Source: Lactifluus volemus
Taxonomy: Eukaryota; Basidiomycota; Agaricomycetes; Russulales; Russulaceae
NCBI GenBank assembly: GCA_022376515.1
Contig: WTXI01000135.1
Coordinates: forward strand, 35,550 to 99,549
DNA length: 64,000 nucleotides
Direction: 5' to 3'
Positions 35,001 to 45,481 of this stretch are shown piece after piece (within the stretch, counting starts at the first letter, position 1; each line of letters starts with the position of its first letter). The translations under genes were made by a program, and so were the position numbers. The notes under the pieces were generated by a model that was given only the letters and a program-made list of their open reading frames with translations, did not search any database and was not told where the DNA came from.

Positions 35001-36131
35001 CAATCAGATAAGGTTTGCCTCCTCAAAAAGGCATTGTACGGACTCAAGCAAGCCTCGCGCGCATGGAATTCGCAATTCCATGGAGTTCTCATAGGGCTCG
35101 GCTTTACGCGCACGCACTCGGATGCGGGGATCTATCATCGCCAAGATGCGGGGGGACAGCTAATCATAATCCTCTATGTCGATGATATCACGATCTTAGG
35201 CGATTCGCGCGATGGGGTCAATCAGATTAAGATTACCTTATCTAGTCGCTACGAGATGACTGATCTCGGAGAGATCGACTCTTATCTCGGAGTCCGGATC
35301 ACTCGGGATAGGTCAATCAAACGCCTAGAGATAGACCAATCGCGTTACATCTCGGAGATCGTCGATCGCTTCGGAATGGCTGATGCTAACCCGGCGCGCA
35401 CCCCGCTTCCCGCTGGTGCAGAGACGCACCTGATCAAACACAATGGAGAGGCAACGCCTGCAGAGATAAAAGATTATCAAAAGATTATCGGCAGCCTGCT
35501 CTATGTGCAGATCGGGACTAGACCCGATATATCCTTTGCGGTATCGCGCCTTGCGCAGTACGCATCAAACCCATCGCCTCAACATCTGCGCCTAGCCAAG
35601 TACATCTTATCTTATCTAAAGGGCACTCAGGCCCTCAGGCTGCGTTACGATGGCGAGCGCGGTGATGGATTGCACGGATATTCGGATTCCAGCCTTGGTG
35701 ATCAGGCTGATGATTGCCACTCAACATCTGGCTATGTTTATCTACTTGGTGGTGCAGCCATCTCATGGTCATCGCGCAAACAAAAGACAGTCGCGCAGAG
35801 CACTACTCAGGCGGAGTACATGGCGCTCACAGATGCAGCCAATCAGGCCGCGTGGTATCGGAGCTTCTTCGGCGAGATCGGATACGAGATCTCAGATCCA
35901 ATTCCCTTACATGGTGATAACAAAGGCGCGATTGACCTAGCGCTGAATCCCGTGACCGGAAAAAGATCAAAACATATTCCGATAAAGCATCACGCTATCC
36001 GCGAGTACATCGAAGAAGGTCAGATTGATCTGATAAGGACTTCGACCCTCGATATGCTTGCCGATGGCTTCACTAAGCCACACGCGCACGTGAAGCTGCA
36101 AGACTTCCTCACGGGACTGGGACTTATCTAA
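32052..36131 (+). CDS. Copia Gag-Pol polyprotein
   Basis: 1359 residues in one frame with no shift or stop between gag and pol. N-terminal Gag domain (residues ~1-180, starting MPAITFPPAAGIEILDGSNW); CCHC zinc knuckle from C213 (CFYCNKKGHKSNEC); aspartic protease WMVDSGATHH with D291. A pre-integrase zinc region (HQRMGH...CPGCALGK) follows. The integrase core has D487, D550 and E586, giving the DD35E spacing. Then a Pro-rich linker; reverse transcriptase starting near residue 880 with YVDD at 1042-1045; RNase H with D1212 in GYSDSS and SRKQKTVAQSTTQAEY. It ends GLGLI. All catalytic residues I checked are present. It makes the virus-like particle and enzymes for retrotransposition of the element itself. 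Confidence 0.97.
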   Translation: MPAITFPPAAGIEILDGSNWAVWSSRMQALLRLNGLKDHVTVDQSTPTPAWTETDGMITGVFEMYCQKDVWNSVSDDTKFGTAKAKWVELQRIYGGVGSMSAFNSWVALTGTSLEESKPMMPQLQKLNDACITLRNNNMNISDLQLCFILIKALPESYSAVASTILATGAPKDLSPTTVQERILNEEGRRSGTSASLNKIAPIKRNDKTNITCFYCNKKGHKSNECKKKKKDLAAKDKKDKEQGSAAQTSSGSKAVNAHIVPTATITEISDDSNDMRVSLYAAVRSRWMVDSGATHHISPYRSDFTSWKPARGQVSLGGHAEIDQIGTGDIVVTPLGGNKNIQLTLHDVMHVPDARARFFSVGALMRKGGKITFDNAGFEIYVKDRKIARGYMEDNLFYFDTSNPAINVHGSAAQSIDIWHQRMGHMSYNALMRYSESVKGIALTAPIDQDRDQSPCPGCALGKQSRLPFTASPKRSTARMQLIHSDLAGPMQKQSIQGALYMGSFIDDYSRHAVVYFLKSKDQIVDAFKDFLVRAEKQTSDKILAIHSDRGGEYMGGPMQLILSEHGIEHRTTMPYSPQQNGVAERWNRTILDKARAMFHSAGLSLGFWELAVDAAVHTYNRTPTRVLGWRTPHELWNGGHVPDVSYFRIFGCRAYAHVPEELRKKLDPQAIPTIFVGYEPGSKGYRLWNRSKRSVMLSRDVTFDEREFPAKESVEPSAPPVQPLAIDWPVTLHFPSSEPGGPAPPQTPANTSVYATPPSRPPALQLTPDVAPPRPPLPRPLLPLRRPPPAPPVPGPSGVVPERPPSPRRLRANPKQNPQYLTATASSRARRPAQLSHAVLLSAAEVRDPLSYREAMASDRAEEWQRACAYEIDALAKNGTWVLVPLPPGRKTVKSKWVFKHKADGRFRARLVAKGFTQIQGIDYDETFSPVARFESLRLLLALAALEDWEIHQMDVKSAFLNGLLDEEIYMEQPEGFIDQAQSDKVCLLKKALYGLKQASRAWNSQFHGVLIGLGFTRTHSDAGIYHRQDAGGQLIIILYVDDITILGDSRDGVNQIKITLSSRYEMTDLGEIDSYLGVRITRDRSIKRLEIDQSRYISEIVDRFGMADANPARTPLPAGAETHLIKHNGEATPAEIKDYQKIIGSLLYVQIGTRPDISFAVSRLAQYASNPSPQHLRLAKYILSYLKGTQALRLRYDGERGDGLHGYSDSSLGDQADDCHSTSGYVYLLGGAAISWSSRKQKTVAQSTTQAEYMALTDAANQAAWYRSFFGEIGYEISDPIPLHGDNKGAIDLALNPVTGKRSKHIPIKHHAIREYIEEGQIDLIRTSTLDMLADGFTKPHAHVKLQDFLTGLGLI

Positions 36132-36157
36132 TCTTTGATTAGGATTGTCTTAATCAC

Positions 36158-36164
36158 GGGGGGA
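36158..36164 (+). other. Polypurine tract
   Basis: The run gggggga sits immediately before the 3' LTR and is the expected plus-strand primer site. Confidence 0.85.
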
Positions 36165-36549
36165 TGTTGAGACGCGACCCGGATCCCGCGGATCTAGCGG
36201 ACCGGAAACCGCGGAACGGAGTAAATATGATTAATGACAATTTATGTACGGGACTAGCTCCCTGGACACTTAGATACACGATTATGGGTAGAATAAAGAA
36301 TGCTATTATTCTGGACATTTACATCTGCTCTGGACAGTATAAAAGAACGTAGTTTTCGACGCGTTCACTTCAGTCTTCTTGCCTACGACTGAAGTGAGTA
36401 TAGCTTATGTCATTTCTTACCATATTTGGCTTACCTGTGTCTTAGCACTATCTAATCTCACAGGTACTTATGATCTATGAATAAAGTCTTCTTGCCTACG
36501 ACTGAACGCTATCTAATCTCACAGGATTATCTAAGCTATTGTAACGACA
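36165..36549 (+). repeat. 3' LTR of copia element
   Basis: 385 bp, one mismatch from the 5' LTR (position 36447). Followed by the second copy of the 5-bp target duplication, ccata. Confidence 0.97.
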
Positions 36550-37889
36550 CCATATGGAGCACTAGATGTACTGTAAAGTGCTATATTAAATGAGCAGCTT
36601 GTATATGATTCAACTCGGCCGATATGTCCGCCATGACCAGGTTCCACCTTGCTTGGGGTGGATTTCCAATAAATCTGGATCATATCGAACTCAAGTTCTT
36701 GTTTTTTTTAGGAGGACACGGTTGTAACGTGCGAGCTGCAACTGTCGTCATTGGTCGGAGCGTGATCGTGCACCTGACTGGTGACGCGGTGACGATCTGC
36801 TCAGATTCTGCTCCCTGTCGTCAGATCGCGTCCCACGCGACGGTGTCGTGATCGCGTAGCTCCATTATCCCAACACTACCAACCTAATACAGATGAGGGA
36901 TAAACCCGTGTATGGGGAGGGTTTCATCAGTGGCAACTCACCCAACCATCTTGTCGCAGACGTCCGCGAGGAATTCCATTTCAGGATCCGTGCACCTGTC
37001 AGACTCGCTGCTGTAACCTCATGTACTTCTCTACTCCCTTACAATACACTGCGCTCTTCCAATACCTCTTGGCCCCATGCGGAGCACGGTTCAATGCTAG
37101 TTAATAATAAAATATATCTTATCAGTTCAAAAAGGAAAGAGGCACTCTAACAACCCAATGTATGAAGGTCACATTCTGCGGCGGATTTACGTCCTTCCGA
37201 TCTCTGCCGCATTACTAACTTCAACGGCTAACCAAAGGCCATATTTATTCATTCTCTATTTGAGGATTAGTGTACACTCCAGAGCAACAGAGCTGTTTAA
37301 CCCGCGGCCTAACGAAGCGGAGCTTCAAAATTCTCTACGCGTTTGCATGACTCTTCCTCTTGGCGTAGCCCGCAGCGTGAGAGAACAGAACCTACACAAT
37401 GAACATTGTCAGGTTTCTTGTGTTCCACGTAAGCTCGACTCTAATGGGAATTGAGTGGTTATCCTCAGCTGATTTTGATTCATAGATGACTACCCCTTGG
37501 CCCTGATTAAGCCTGATTACCTAGTCGCATTCACATAAGCGACCACTTTACCACCACCCCCTCTCGGGGCTCGGGGGCAAATGAGCATATAGAACACATA
37601 CAAGCACACGTGTACTATCTATCTGTCATCCAGACTTCAAGATAACGGAGTTTCGGACGCCACCTCCACACATGAATTAGTTTGTCCCCGACTATCGGGG
37701 TTCAGATGCTTCGATACCAAGAATACTTCGCGATGCACTCCACAAACTGGCAGAAAACCTCGGAATCGGGATACATCATCAACAAATCGTCAGGTTGAGT
37801 TTGTCTGCTCTTGTAATCCCGCGGGGGAAGCCTGGAAGAGTATATAGATCTCGAAAGAGCTTGTGTTCAATGCAACGACCTCCACAACA
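36550..37889. other. Intergenic region before P450 copy D
   Basis: No gene was recognised. Some blocks (37310-37345, 37430-37480) have weak relatives near 41040-41120 and 55265-55290, all upstream of P450 copies, so this is duplicated flank. The last ~130 bp hold the conserved P450 promoter described separately. Confidence 0.45.
37755..37850 (+). promoter_or_regulatory. Conserved promoter of P450 copy D
   Basis: A run cggaatcgggat then caacaaatcgtcaggttg, tttgtct and ttgtaatcccgcgggg is closely matched upstream of copy E (42650-42715) and copy F (50193-50255). A TATA element follows (tatatag near 37842), about 48 bp before the ATG. Conservation over neutral-looking DNA suggests shared regulation, although recent duplication also explains part of it. 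Confidence 0.6.
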
Positions 37890-40246
37890 ATGTTTTTTGT
37901 CACCTTTAGATCTATCACATATGCGCTCTTGGCCTTTGCAGCTGCCGCGTTTCTCGTCATTCTTAGGCGCAGGTTTAGGCAGCGTCACCTCTGGAACATA
38001 CCTGGGCCATCAAACACCTCACTTGTCTGGGGTAATATCCTTGTATCAGAGACGATCCTGACTGTATGCTGATCAATGACGAAGGTCACTTCTACCAAAT
38101 GTTTAACCCCTATGCGTATCCGTTTCATGAAGGGCTACGCCAGAACTATGGCAGGGTAGCCCGGGTTCATGGACTCTTTGGAGTAGGTTCAGCCAGCCAA
38201 GGTCCACAACTACTATTACTCATGGCCATTGCAAACATTACGAGCAGGACACTCAACTTATTGTATCTGACCCAAAAGCGTGTAATAACATGGTCATTAA
38301 AGATCAAACCATCTTCGAGGAGACTCGCGCCTTTACTAAGTATGTTTGCTACTTTCTGAGTCAACCACCAGCATGACATTCTGACCTGGGTAGTGTGAAT
38401 ATGCACGTATTCGGTCCAGCGCTCGTCTCTACTTTAGGTACGCACTTGTGTCCGTCGGCTTGATGTATGAGATTATTGATGATATCACACTCTCAGGGGA
38501 TCAACATCGTAAACAACGGAAATTGCTGAACCCCGTATTCAATGTCAAGCATATGCGATACATGATCCCCATTTTTTATACAGTCGCACGCCAGGTACCT
38601 TGTCCTCTTAACCGAAGGGCCGCACCTAAATAAATACTCTGACAGCTTCGAGAGAAATGGGACTCAATGGTCTTAAGCGGCCCACAAGAGATCAATGTCG
38701 CCGATTGGATGGGCAAGTTTGCACTCGAACTTATTGGGCAAGCCGGGTTTGGGTATTCGTTCGGGACATTCGAGGGAAAAAACGACGGGTTCTGCAGTGC
38801 AATCAAGGAATTCATGTGCGTCCGAAAGTTTTAACGACGGAATGGATCTGACCTTCATGCAGTCCCGTGTCGTCTTCTCTTGCGGTGCCACGCACTTTGT
38901 TTCCTTATCTTCACAGGATTTTCCATCCCAAAATTCTGAAGTTTATGGGACAAACTGTGCCGTGGAGGAACTTGAATCATCTGATAAAAGTCTCAGATAT
39001 CATGCAAGCCAACGCGAGAAATATCTACGAGACGAAGAAGAGGCTGCTCTACTCAGGTGATGACGCAACCATCAAGCAAGTTGGAGATGGAAGGGATATA
39101 ATCAGCCTTCTAAGTGGGTGTATCTGGCTCTTTTTTTCTCTGACTTCAAGTCTGACATGAAACCGCCAAAGTGCAAGCTAACGAGACTGCATCTGAGGAG
39201 GATAGACTGAGTGAAGACGAAGTTCTCGCGCAGATAACGTAAGCCATCCTTCACTCTGGAGTAGGCAACTCTGACAAGTAGGGCATCTATCCAGTGCGCT
39301 AATCTTCGCAGCAACAGACACAACCTCTACCGCACTTTCACGCACTCTGCACCTTCTTTCCCTTCACCCTGACGCACAGGAAAGGCTTAGAAAAGAGATC
39401 AATGAAGCTCGTGAAGCTGACGAGGAGATCCCCCATGATCAGCTTGTTTCTTTGCCATACTTGGAAGCAGTTTGTCGCGAAACTCTACGGCTGTAAGCAC
39501 CTCTCTTAGCTCCCTGGATGAATTCTCAATAGATTGTCAGCTACCCTCCGGTTCCCGGAGTATGGAGGACGTACGTGAACGTAAATGACCTTGTGGTAAC
39601 TAACGTACTCACGAGTAGAGCAGTACACGAAGCGATGTTGTTCTGGCCCTTTCGGCCCCCATCCAAGGTGTCAATGGGAAATTGTCCAACGAGATCTTCA
39701 TTCCCGAGGAAACCAATGTATTCCTTCATATCTCCAACTTGAACCGTGACCCATCGATTTGGGGAGAGGATGCGGCTGAGTGGAAACCAGATCGTTGGCT
39801 GGTACCACTTCCGAAGACTGTTGAGAAAGCAAATATCCAAGGTGTATACGCGAATACGTGAGCGATTCATTTTAGTCTCGACCTTGGCGTTCTGTCACTA
39901 ATAAACATCACTAAGTATGACATTTATTGGCGGCTCACGATCTTGCATGTATGTTTTCAGACCAACTCACTGAATTAAACAAAGCTGACATGGTCTTTGA
40001 TAGCGGATTCAAGTTCTCACAGCTAGAAATGAGTAAGTTGTTTTACTGTAATCCGAGGCGCTGGATCTCGCCAATCTAACTTTGTTTTCAGAGGTTGTTC
40101 TATCTCAGATCGTTTCTGCGTTCAGATTTTCACCTTCAAAGGAAGAGATAGTTTGGAGGTTCGGTAATCTTACCAGCCCGTCAGTGAAGGGGTCAGTCAA
40201 GTCATTTTCTCCTAAACTTCCTGTCGTCGTTTCTCGACTCGAGTAG
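37890..40246 (+). CDS. Cytochrome P450 monooxygenase, copy D
   Basis: Fourteen exons were joined by eye and every boundary keeps phase, giving about 550 residues. Starts MFFVTFRSITYALL (membrane anchor), then RRRFRQRHLWNIPGPSNTS hinge; intron 1 splits Gly of VWG|GHFYQMF. Then GRVARVHGLFG, VIKDQTIFEE, GDQHRKQRKLLNPVF, and QEINVADWMGKFALELIGQ. I helix is AATDTTSTALSR (Gly to Ala in the (A/G)Gx(D/E)T motif). K helix CRETLR, EWKPDRWLVPLP, haem loop FIGGSRSCIGF with the codon after Cys split by intron 12. Ends VVVSRLE at 40246. The penultimate exon is only ~29 nt. Substrate unknown; I do not assign a CYP family number. Closest in structure to copies B and G. Confidence 0.85.
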
Positions 40247-41500
40247 TCACATTGATACGTCTGTAAAGTACTCTCGCTGTGTAAGCTCCCTGAATATATA
40301 AGAAGGTTCTTGTGTTTTAGTACATGTTTTCCGCGAGCTTTCCATTGGCATGGTGTCAGTTATACGGTGCCAATGTTGATTTCTTATCCGCCACCAACAT
40401 TTTCACTCTGCTTACTGCACAATTCCGCGCGTCTCAGGTTGAGCATTGAGTATATCACTATAGACGCTATACTCCATGACAATAGAGATTCATACAGAAC
40501 TGCCAGCCTGAGTGCCCCTTCATCCCAGGTTTCGAGTCGGTCTATGAAGCTGCGCAAATTCGACTGTGCTTCTCATCTTTGTCTCTTAGAAGCTGATCGA
40601 TCACTTCGCGTGATCACGCTGGAATTGGCGCTACTACTGGCCCCGACCCAACCACATTGCATTGCTATCGACTCGCACGCGTTACCTTTCTTGTTATGAT
40701 AATGGGGTTGTCTTGAAAATTAAAAGGTTTGGTCGCTTATCAAGAGTTCGAGGACGGGTATAAGGATCGTCCTGTAACAACGGGGCGATACAAACTAGAT
40801 CCTAGAGTCAGACTGAGAAGAGGCTAGCTGAGGCTACTATGTGACTTCATGTCCTCCACGCCAGTGGTGTACCGAGGAAAAAGTTGACGAAATCCAGACT
40901 GGGATAGCACATCCTACTTGTCGGATCGTACACGCAAAACCGTGATGCCATGATGTACAAGACGAACAAACCCGTTTGACTCGAATCGGAACAACCCGTC
41001 CGAGGATACTATCAACGGTTAGTGCCGACAAGCAGCCCAAGCGGAGTTTTAAAATTGGGCGCGGGAAATGATTCTCCATTAGCTCTACTCAAGTGGGGAT
41101 TGGGTGGTCATCATTACCTGGCTGAAGTTCATCGATGATTCCCCAGCCCCATTTGTCTGTTAGTACGCGATTCTTCTACTCGCCACGCTCCATGTCGAGC
41201 GAGTGGGAATACTACTAGAACTGTCCTACCTCTCCCCGTCTCACACACGTGATCTCAGGGTTTTCGGGCCGGTAACCCCCCTTCCGGATCAGTCATGCAA
41301 TTGTCACACACCATATTTCAGGCACTGATTGGCTAAGCATGCCATTTTCTTTGGAAATATTGTAAACTCTCAACAGATCTAACCCACTTATTTAACCCAC
41401 CAAAAGTGAATCATAATTTCAAGCACACCAATTTAAGCAACAATATTTATATATTTGAGACTAAACTACAACATGAAGCACTATCTAGGACTATGTACAG
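40247..41500. other. Intergenic region, no gene seen
   Basis: No recognisable gene. Weak similarity of 41030-41120 to 37310-37470 suggests duplicated P450 flank. The rest is unassigned. Confidence 0.4.
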
Positions 41501-41509
41501 GAGGATGAT

Positions 41510-42260
41510 CCACTAGCAGGGGTGGGGCTGCAGGGCCACGGGGAGGTGGTGGTAGCGGCGGCGGCGGTGGAGGCGCAGGAGGAGGCGCGGGAGGAGGCGA
41601 GGGGCGCAGGAGGGGGCAAGAGGCACAGGAGGAGGCAAGGGGCGCGGGAGGCACGAGAGAACGCGCAGGAGGCGCAGGAGGAGGCACAGGGCACGGGAGG
41701 AGGCGAGGAACGTACGAGGAGGCGCAGGGCGCGGGAAACGCAGGAGACAGCGCAGGGCGCGGGAGGAGGCGCAGGAAACGTACGAGGAGGCGCAAGGGGC
41801 ACGGGAGGCATGAGAGGGGCAAGGGGCACGGGAAGCGCAGGAGGCGCGGAGGCAGCGGCGCAGGAGGCGGAAGTGGCGCAGGAGATGGTGGTCCAGGCGG
41901 CAGAGGCGGCGGTGCAGGAGGTGGTGGTCCAGGTGGCGGACACGGAGGAGGCGATGAAAAAAAAAGTCAGATGCGTTGGGGTGGGGCAGGCAGCGTGACA
42001 ACGTACCGGGGAGAGGTGCAGAAGGCACCGGTGCAGGCAGCGTGACAACGTAGACCGCCTCGCAGTGCCAATGGATCCAAGAGGAGGCGAAAGCGGTGGG
42101 GGAGGCGCAGGCACAGGAGGCATATAACGACGCGACAGAGGCAGAGGCAGAGGCAGAGGCAGAGAAGGAGAGGAGGCGGAGGAGGCAGCAGTGGGATGCG
42201 TTGGGCAGGGCAGTTTGACAATGCACACAGGAGGCGACGCGGTTGCGGTGGCAAGAAGGC
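41510..42260. repeat. Purine-rich, cytosine-poor low-complexity tract
   Basis: The plus strand is dominated by imperfect tandem units such as ggaggcgcaggaggagg. The densest part is 41560-41970, continuing with ggcagaggcagaggcaga near 42130-42160. The segment aggcagcgtgacaacgta occurs twice (41985 and 42035). Long proline/alanine/arginine-rich frames on both strands are by-products of this composition. The strong strand asymmetry and G runs could form G-quadruplex or triplex structures. Confidence 0.8.
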
Positions 42261-42649
42261 GGCGTGGACGTGGAGGCATGTGGCAGCGCCAGACAGGGAG
42301 CGGTGGTGGTGGTGGCGACAGCAGAGGCCACGACACGGAGACAGCGACAGAGGGGGACAGAAGGACACAGCAGAAAAAGACGAGGCACGGAAATAAACAT
42401 GGTGCCAACAAGAATAAACAACGGCGCATAAGATTTGTAAGGCTTTCCTTTTATGGAAATGTGGACGGGGGGAGAGGTAAGTCAGTTTGGGTCAGTTTAC
42501 TACTAGTAGAATGCATGTGTACTATCGGGATATCTGCCTTCAAGATAACGGTTCCTCGAATGCCACTTAGCACCCATGGATCAATCTGCCTTCTGTTATC
42601 GGCTAGATTCTTGCCAGCACAACACAATACAAACTAGCAAAGCAGCTCG

Positions 42650-42722
42650 GAATTGGGGTCAACCGTTAACAAATTGTCCGGTTGGCTTTGTCTCGTCTTG
42701 TAATCCCGCGGGGACAGTATAT
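42650..42722 (+). promoter_or_regulatory. Conserved promoter of P450 copy E
   Basis: Matches the block upstream of copies D and F: cggaattggggtcaacc, gttaacaaattgtccgg, tttgtctcgtcttgtaat, cccgcgggg, then TATA (agtatataaatcc near 42715), about 50 bp before the ATG. Confidence 0.6.
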
Positions 42723-42765
42723 AAATCCAGAGAGCTTCTGTTTAATGCTCCCCACCCCCCCGGAG

Positions 42766-45135
42766 ATGCCTCTCAGGCTTGTCGTCTTCAGTTCCGCCAT
42801 ATATGCGCTCCTCGCCTTCGCCGCTGCCACATTTTTCGTGGTTCTTAGGCACAGGTTCAGACAGCGTCACCTCTGGAACATACCTGGGCCATCAAACACC
42901 TCTCTTGTCTGGGGTAATATTCCTGTATCAAAAACGATCTGGACTATGTACTGATCGAACGTGAACTTGAAGGTCACTACTACCAAATGTTTAACCCATA
43001 TGCGTATCCGTTTCATAAATACCTACACCAAACTTATGGCAGGGTGACACATTTCCGTGGATTCTTGGGAGTAGGTTTAGCCAGTCAAGGTCCACAACTA
43101 CTTCTCATGCTCATTTCTGACATTACTGTATGAGCAGGAAATTCAACTCGTTGTATCTGACCCGAAGGCATGTAATACCATGGTCACCAAAGATCAGAAC
43201 ATTTACGAGGAGACTCGCGCATTTCTTCAGTATGTCTTCTACTGAACCGACCGCCGACAAGACTCTCTAATCCGAGTAGATCAAATGAGCAGACCTTTGG
43301 CCCATCGCTCATTTCTACGTTGGGTATGCCCTTATTCCCATCAATGGGTCCGAGTCAGTGGTGACATTATACTCTTAGGGGATCAACATCGTAAGCAACG
43401 GAAATTGCTGAACCCCGTATTCAACGTGAAGAATATGCGACACATGACCCCAATTTTCCATGCAGTCACACGCCAGGTATGTGCGTAGGTTCCCATCTGT
43501 AGGGAGGCCGTCAAGTAAACATACCGGCAGTTACGAGACAGGTTTGACTCAATCGTGTCAAATGGCCCACAAGAGATCAATGCTGCTGATTGGTTCGGCA
43601 AGGTTGCACTCGAACTTATTGGGCAAGCCGGATTCGGGTATTCCTTTGGTACGCTCGACGGACAAAATGACAGATTCCGCAACGCAATCAAGGAGCACAG
43701 GTGGGTATGAACTGTTAATCATGGCATCGGCTCAACCCTCCTTCAGCGCCATCTCTTCTTCTCTTATGGTGCCACGCCAGCTGTTACCTTATCTTCTCAG
43801 GATATTCCATCCAAAACTCCTGAAGATTATGGGACAAATCGTGCCGTGGAGGAACTTGAATCACATAATAAAACTCGTAGATATCATGAATGCCAACGCG
43901 AGAAACATTTATGACACAAAAAAAGGCCTGTTTTTTGGCCTGTTGAATTCAGGTGATGAGGCAACTATCAAGCAAGTTGGAGATGGAAAGGATATTATCA
44001 GTCTTCTAAGTGCGTCGAGTAACTTTTTTTCTCTCAATTCAGAACTCATCTGATGCCGCTGAAGTGCAAGCTAATGCCACTGCGTCCGAGGGAGATCGAC
44101 TGAGTGAAGAGGAGGTGATCGCACAGATTACGTACGCCATCATTCATTCTAGAATGCGGGATTCTGAGGAGCAGGGTATTTTTCCAGAATGCTGATCTTC
44201 GCAGGAACAGATACAACATCTTCTGCGATTTCTCGGATTATTCATACCCTCGCTCTTCATCCCGATGTCCAGGAAAAGCTTAGAAAGGAGCTGAAAGAGG
44301 CTCGTGACGCCAACGACTCGGAAGAGCTCCCCCACGACCAGCTCGTTTCTTTGCCGTACTTGGAAGCAATTTGTCGTGAAACTCTACGCCTGTAATCCAC
44401 CTCTCTCATTTTTATAGATGAGTTCCTAACAGTCTGACAGCTATTCACCCGCAATCGGAGTCATGAGAACGTATGTGATTATACATATCCCTGCGGCAAA
44501 AGACATACTCACCAGTTGTGCAGTACACGTAGCGACGTAATCCTGCCCCTTTCTACTCCTATTCAAGGTGTCAATGGACAGTTGATCCACGAGATCTTCA
44601 TTCCCGAGGATACGAACGTATTCATTCATATTCACAATTTGAACCGTGACACATCAATTTGGGGAGATGATGCGACTGAGTGGAAACCCGAGCGCTGGTT
44701 AGCACCGCTTCCGAAGACCGTTGCTGATGCGAATATCCAAGGTGTATACGCTAATACGTGAGTGATAAGATTGTCAGTTCCTCGGCGCTCGGTCACCACT
44801 GAACATGACTAGTATGACATTTCTTGGTGGTTCACGATCATGCATGTATGTTTCAAACGACTCGCTATATTGAACTGAGTTGACGTCATCACCTAAAGCG
44901 GATTCAAGTTCTCACAGCTGGAAATGAGTAAGCGAGATGCTATGCAATAATTCGAGGAGCTGACCGCCGTTTTCCTGCAGAGGTTATTCTATCTCAAATT
45001 ATACCTGCGTTCCGATTTTCACCCTCGAAGGATGAGATAGTTTGGAGAGTTGGTATTATTTCTACCCCATCGGTGAAGGGATCGGTAGCTTCATCTGCCC
45101 CTAATCTTCCTATCATTGTTTCTCGAGTCGAGTAG
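42766..45135 (+). CDS. Cytochrome P450 monooxygenase, copy E
   Basis: Same 14-exon layout as copy D, all junction phases agree. Start MPLRLVVFSSAIYALL, hinge RHRFRQRHLWNIPGPSN. I helix is AGTDTTSSAISRIIH, the only copy of the five with the canonical Gly. ExxR in CRETLRL, EWKPERWLAPLP, haem loop FLGGSRSCIGF, ends IIVSRVE at 45135. Exon 7 carries a four-residue insertion (GLFFGLLNSG against GLLNSG in copy F) from a 12-nt tandem duplication at about 43927-43944. Very close to copy F: the exon 11 protein is identical. A Crinkler gene follows downstream. Confidence 0.85.
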
Positions 45136-45481
45136 ACACATTGATCCATTTGTGAATGAGCATCGAAGCTTCTCTATGGAGACTTTTTGTATGCACTATA
45201 CCTGATGTCGGCATACAAGCACAACTCGACCCAACATGGTTTTTGTTTTATTATTCTTAAATTTTTTATTTTCAGTTGGATCCCAGCTCATCTCCGTGGA
45301 CAAGTCTGAGACCGTGCGACTATTTGAGTCGTTATATAAACCGAACCGAGATGCGGATGCAAAGTTGGCCGTACTGTACCGGACTTGCGGCAACACGAAA
45401 CCTGGCCCCTAAGGGGTTGGTTACGTAACACGGCGCTCGCAGAACATCTCACGTTAGCCCCTGTGTTGATCCCGAAAGTCG

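Larger units (their letters stand above)
30992..36549 (+). mobile_element. Complete Ty1/copia LTR retrotransposon
   Basis: This 5558-bp element has two 385-bp LTRs that differ at one position (31274 G against 36447 A). The LTRs begin TG and end CA. A perfect 5-bp target duplication, ccata, lies at 30987-30991 and 36550-36554. A primer-binding site follows the 5' LTR, a purine tract precedes the 3' LTR, and the single 1359-codon polyprotein frame is unbroken. Domain order protease-integrase-RT-RNase H defines the copia superfamily. Near-identical LTRs and an open frame indicate a recent insertion, possibly still active. Confidence 0.97.

Noticed and set aside
41491..42429. Long proline/alanine/serine-rich open frames on the minus strand and Glu/Arg-rich ones on the plus strand
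   Set aside because: They arise from the purine-rich repeat tract; several frames are open at once, there is no domain, signal or start context, and no exon-like boundary.
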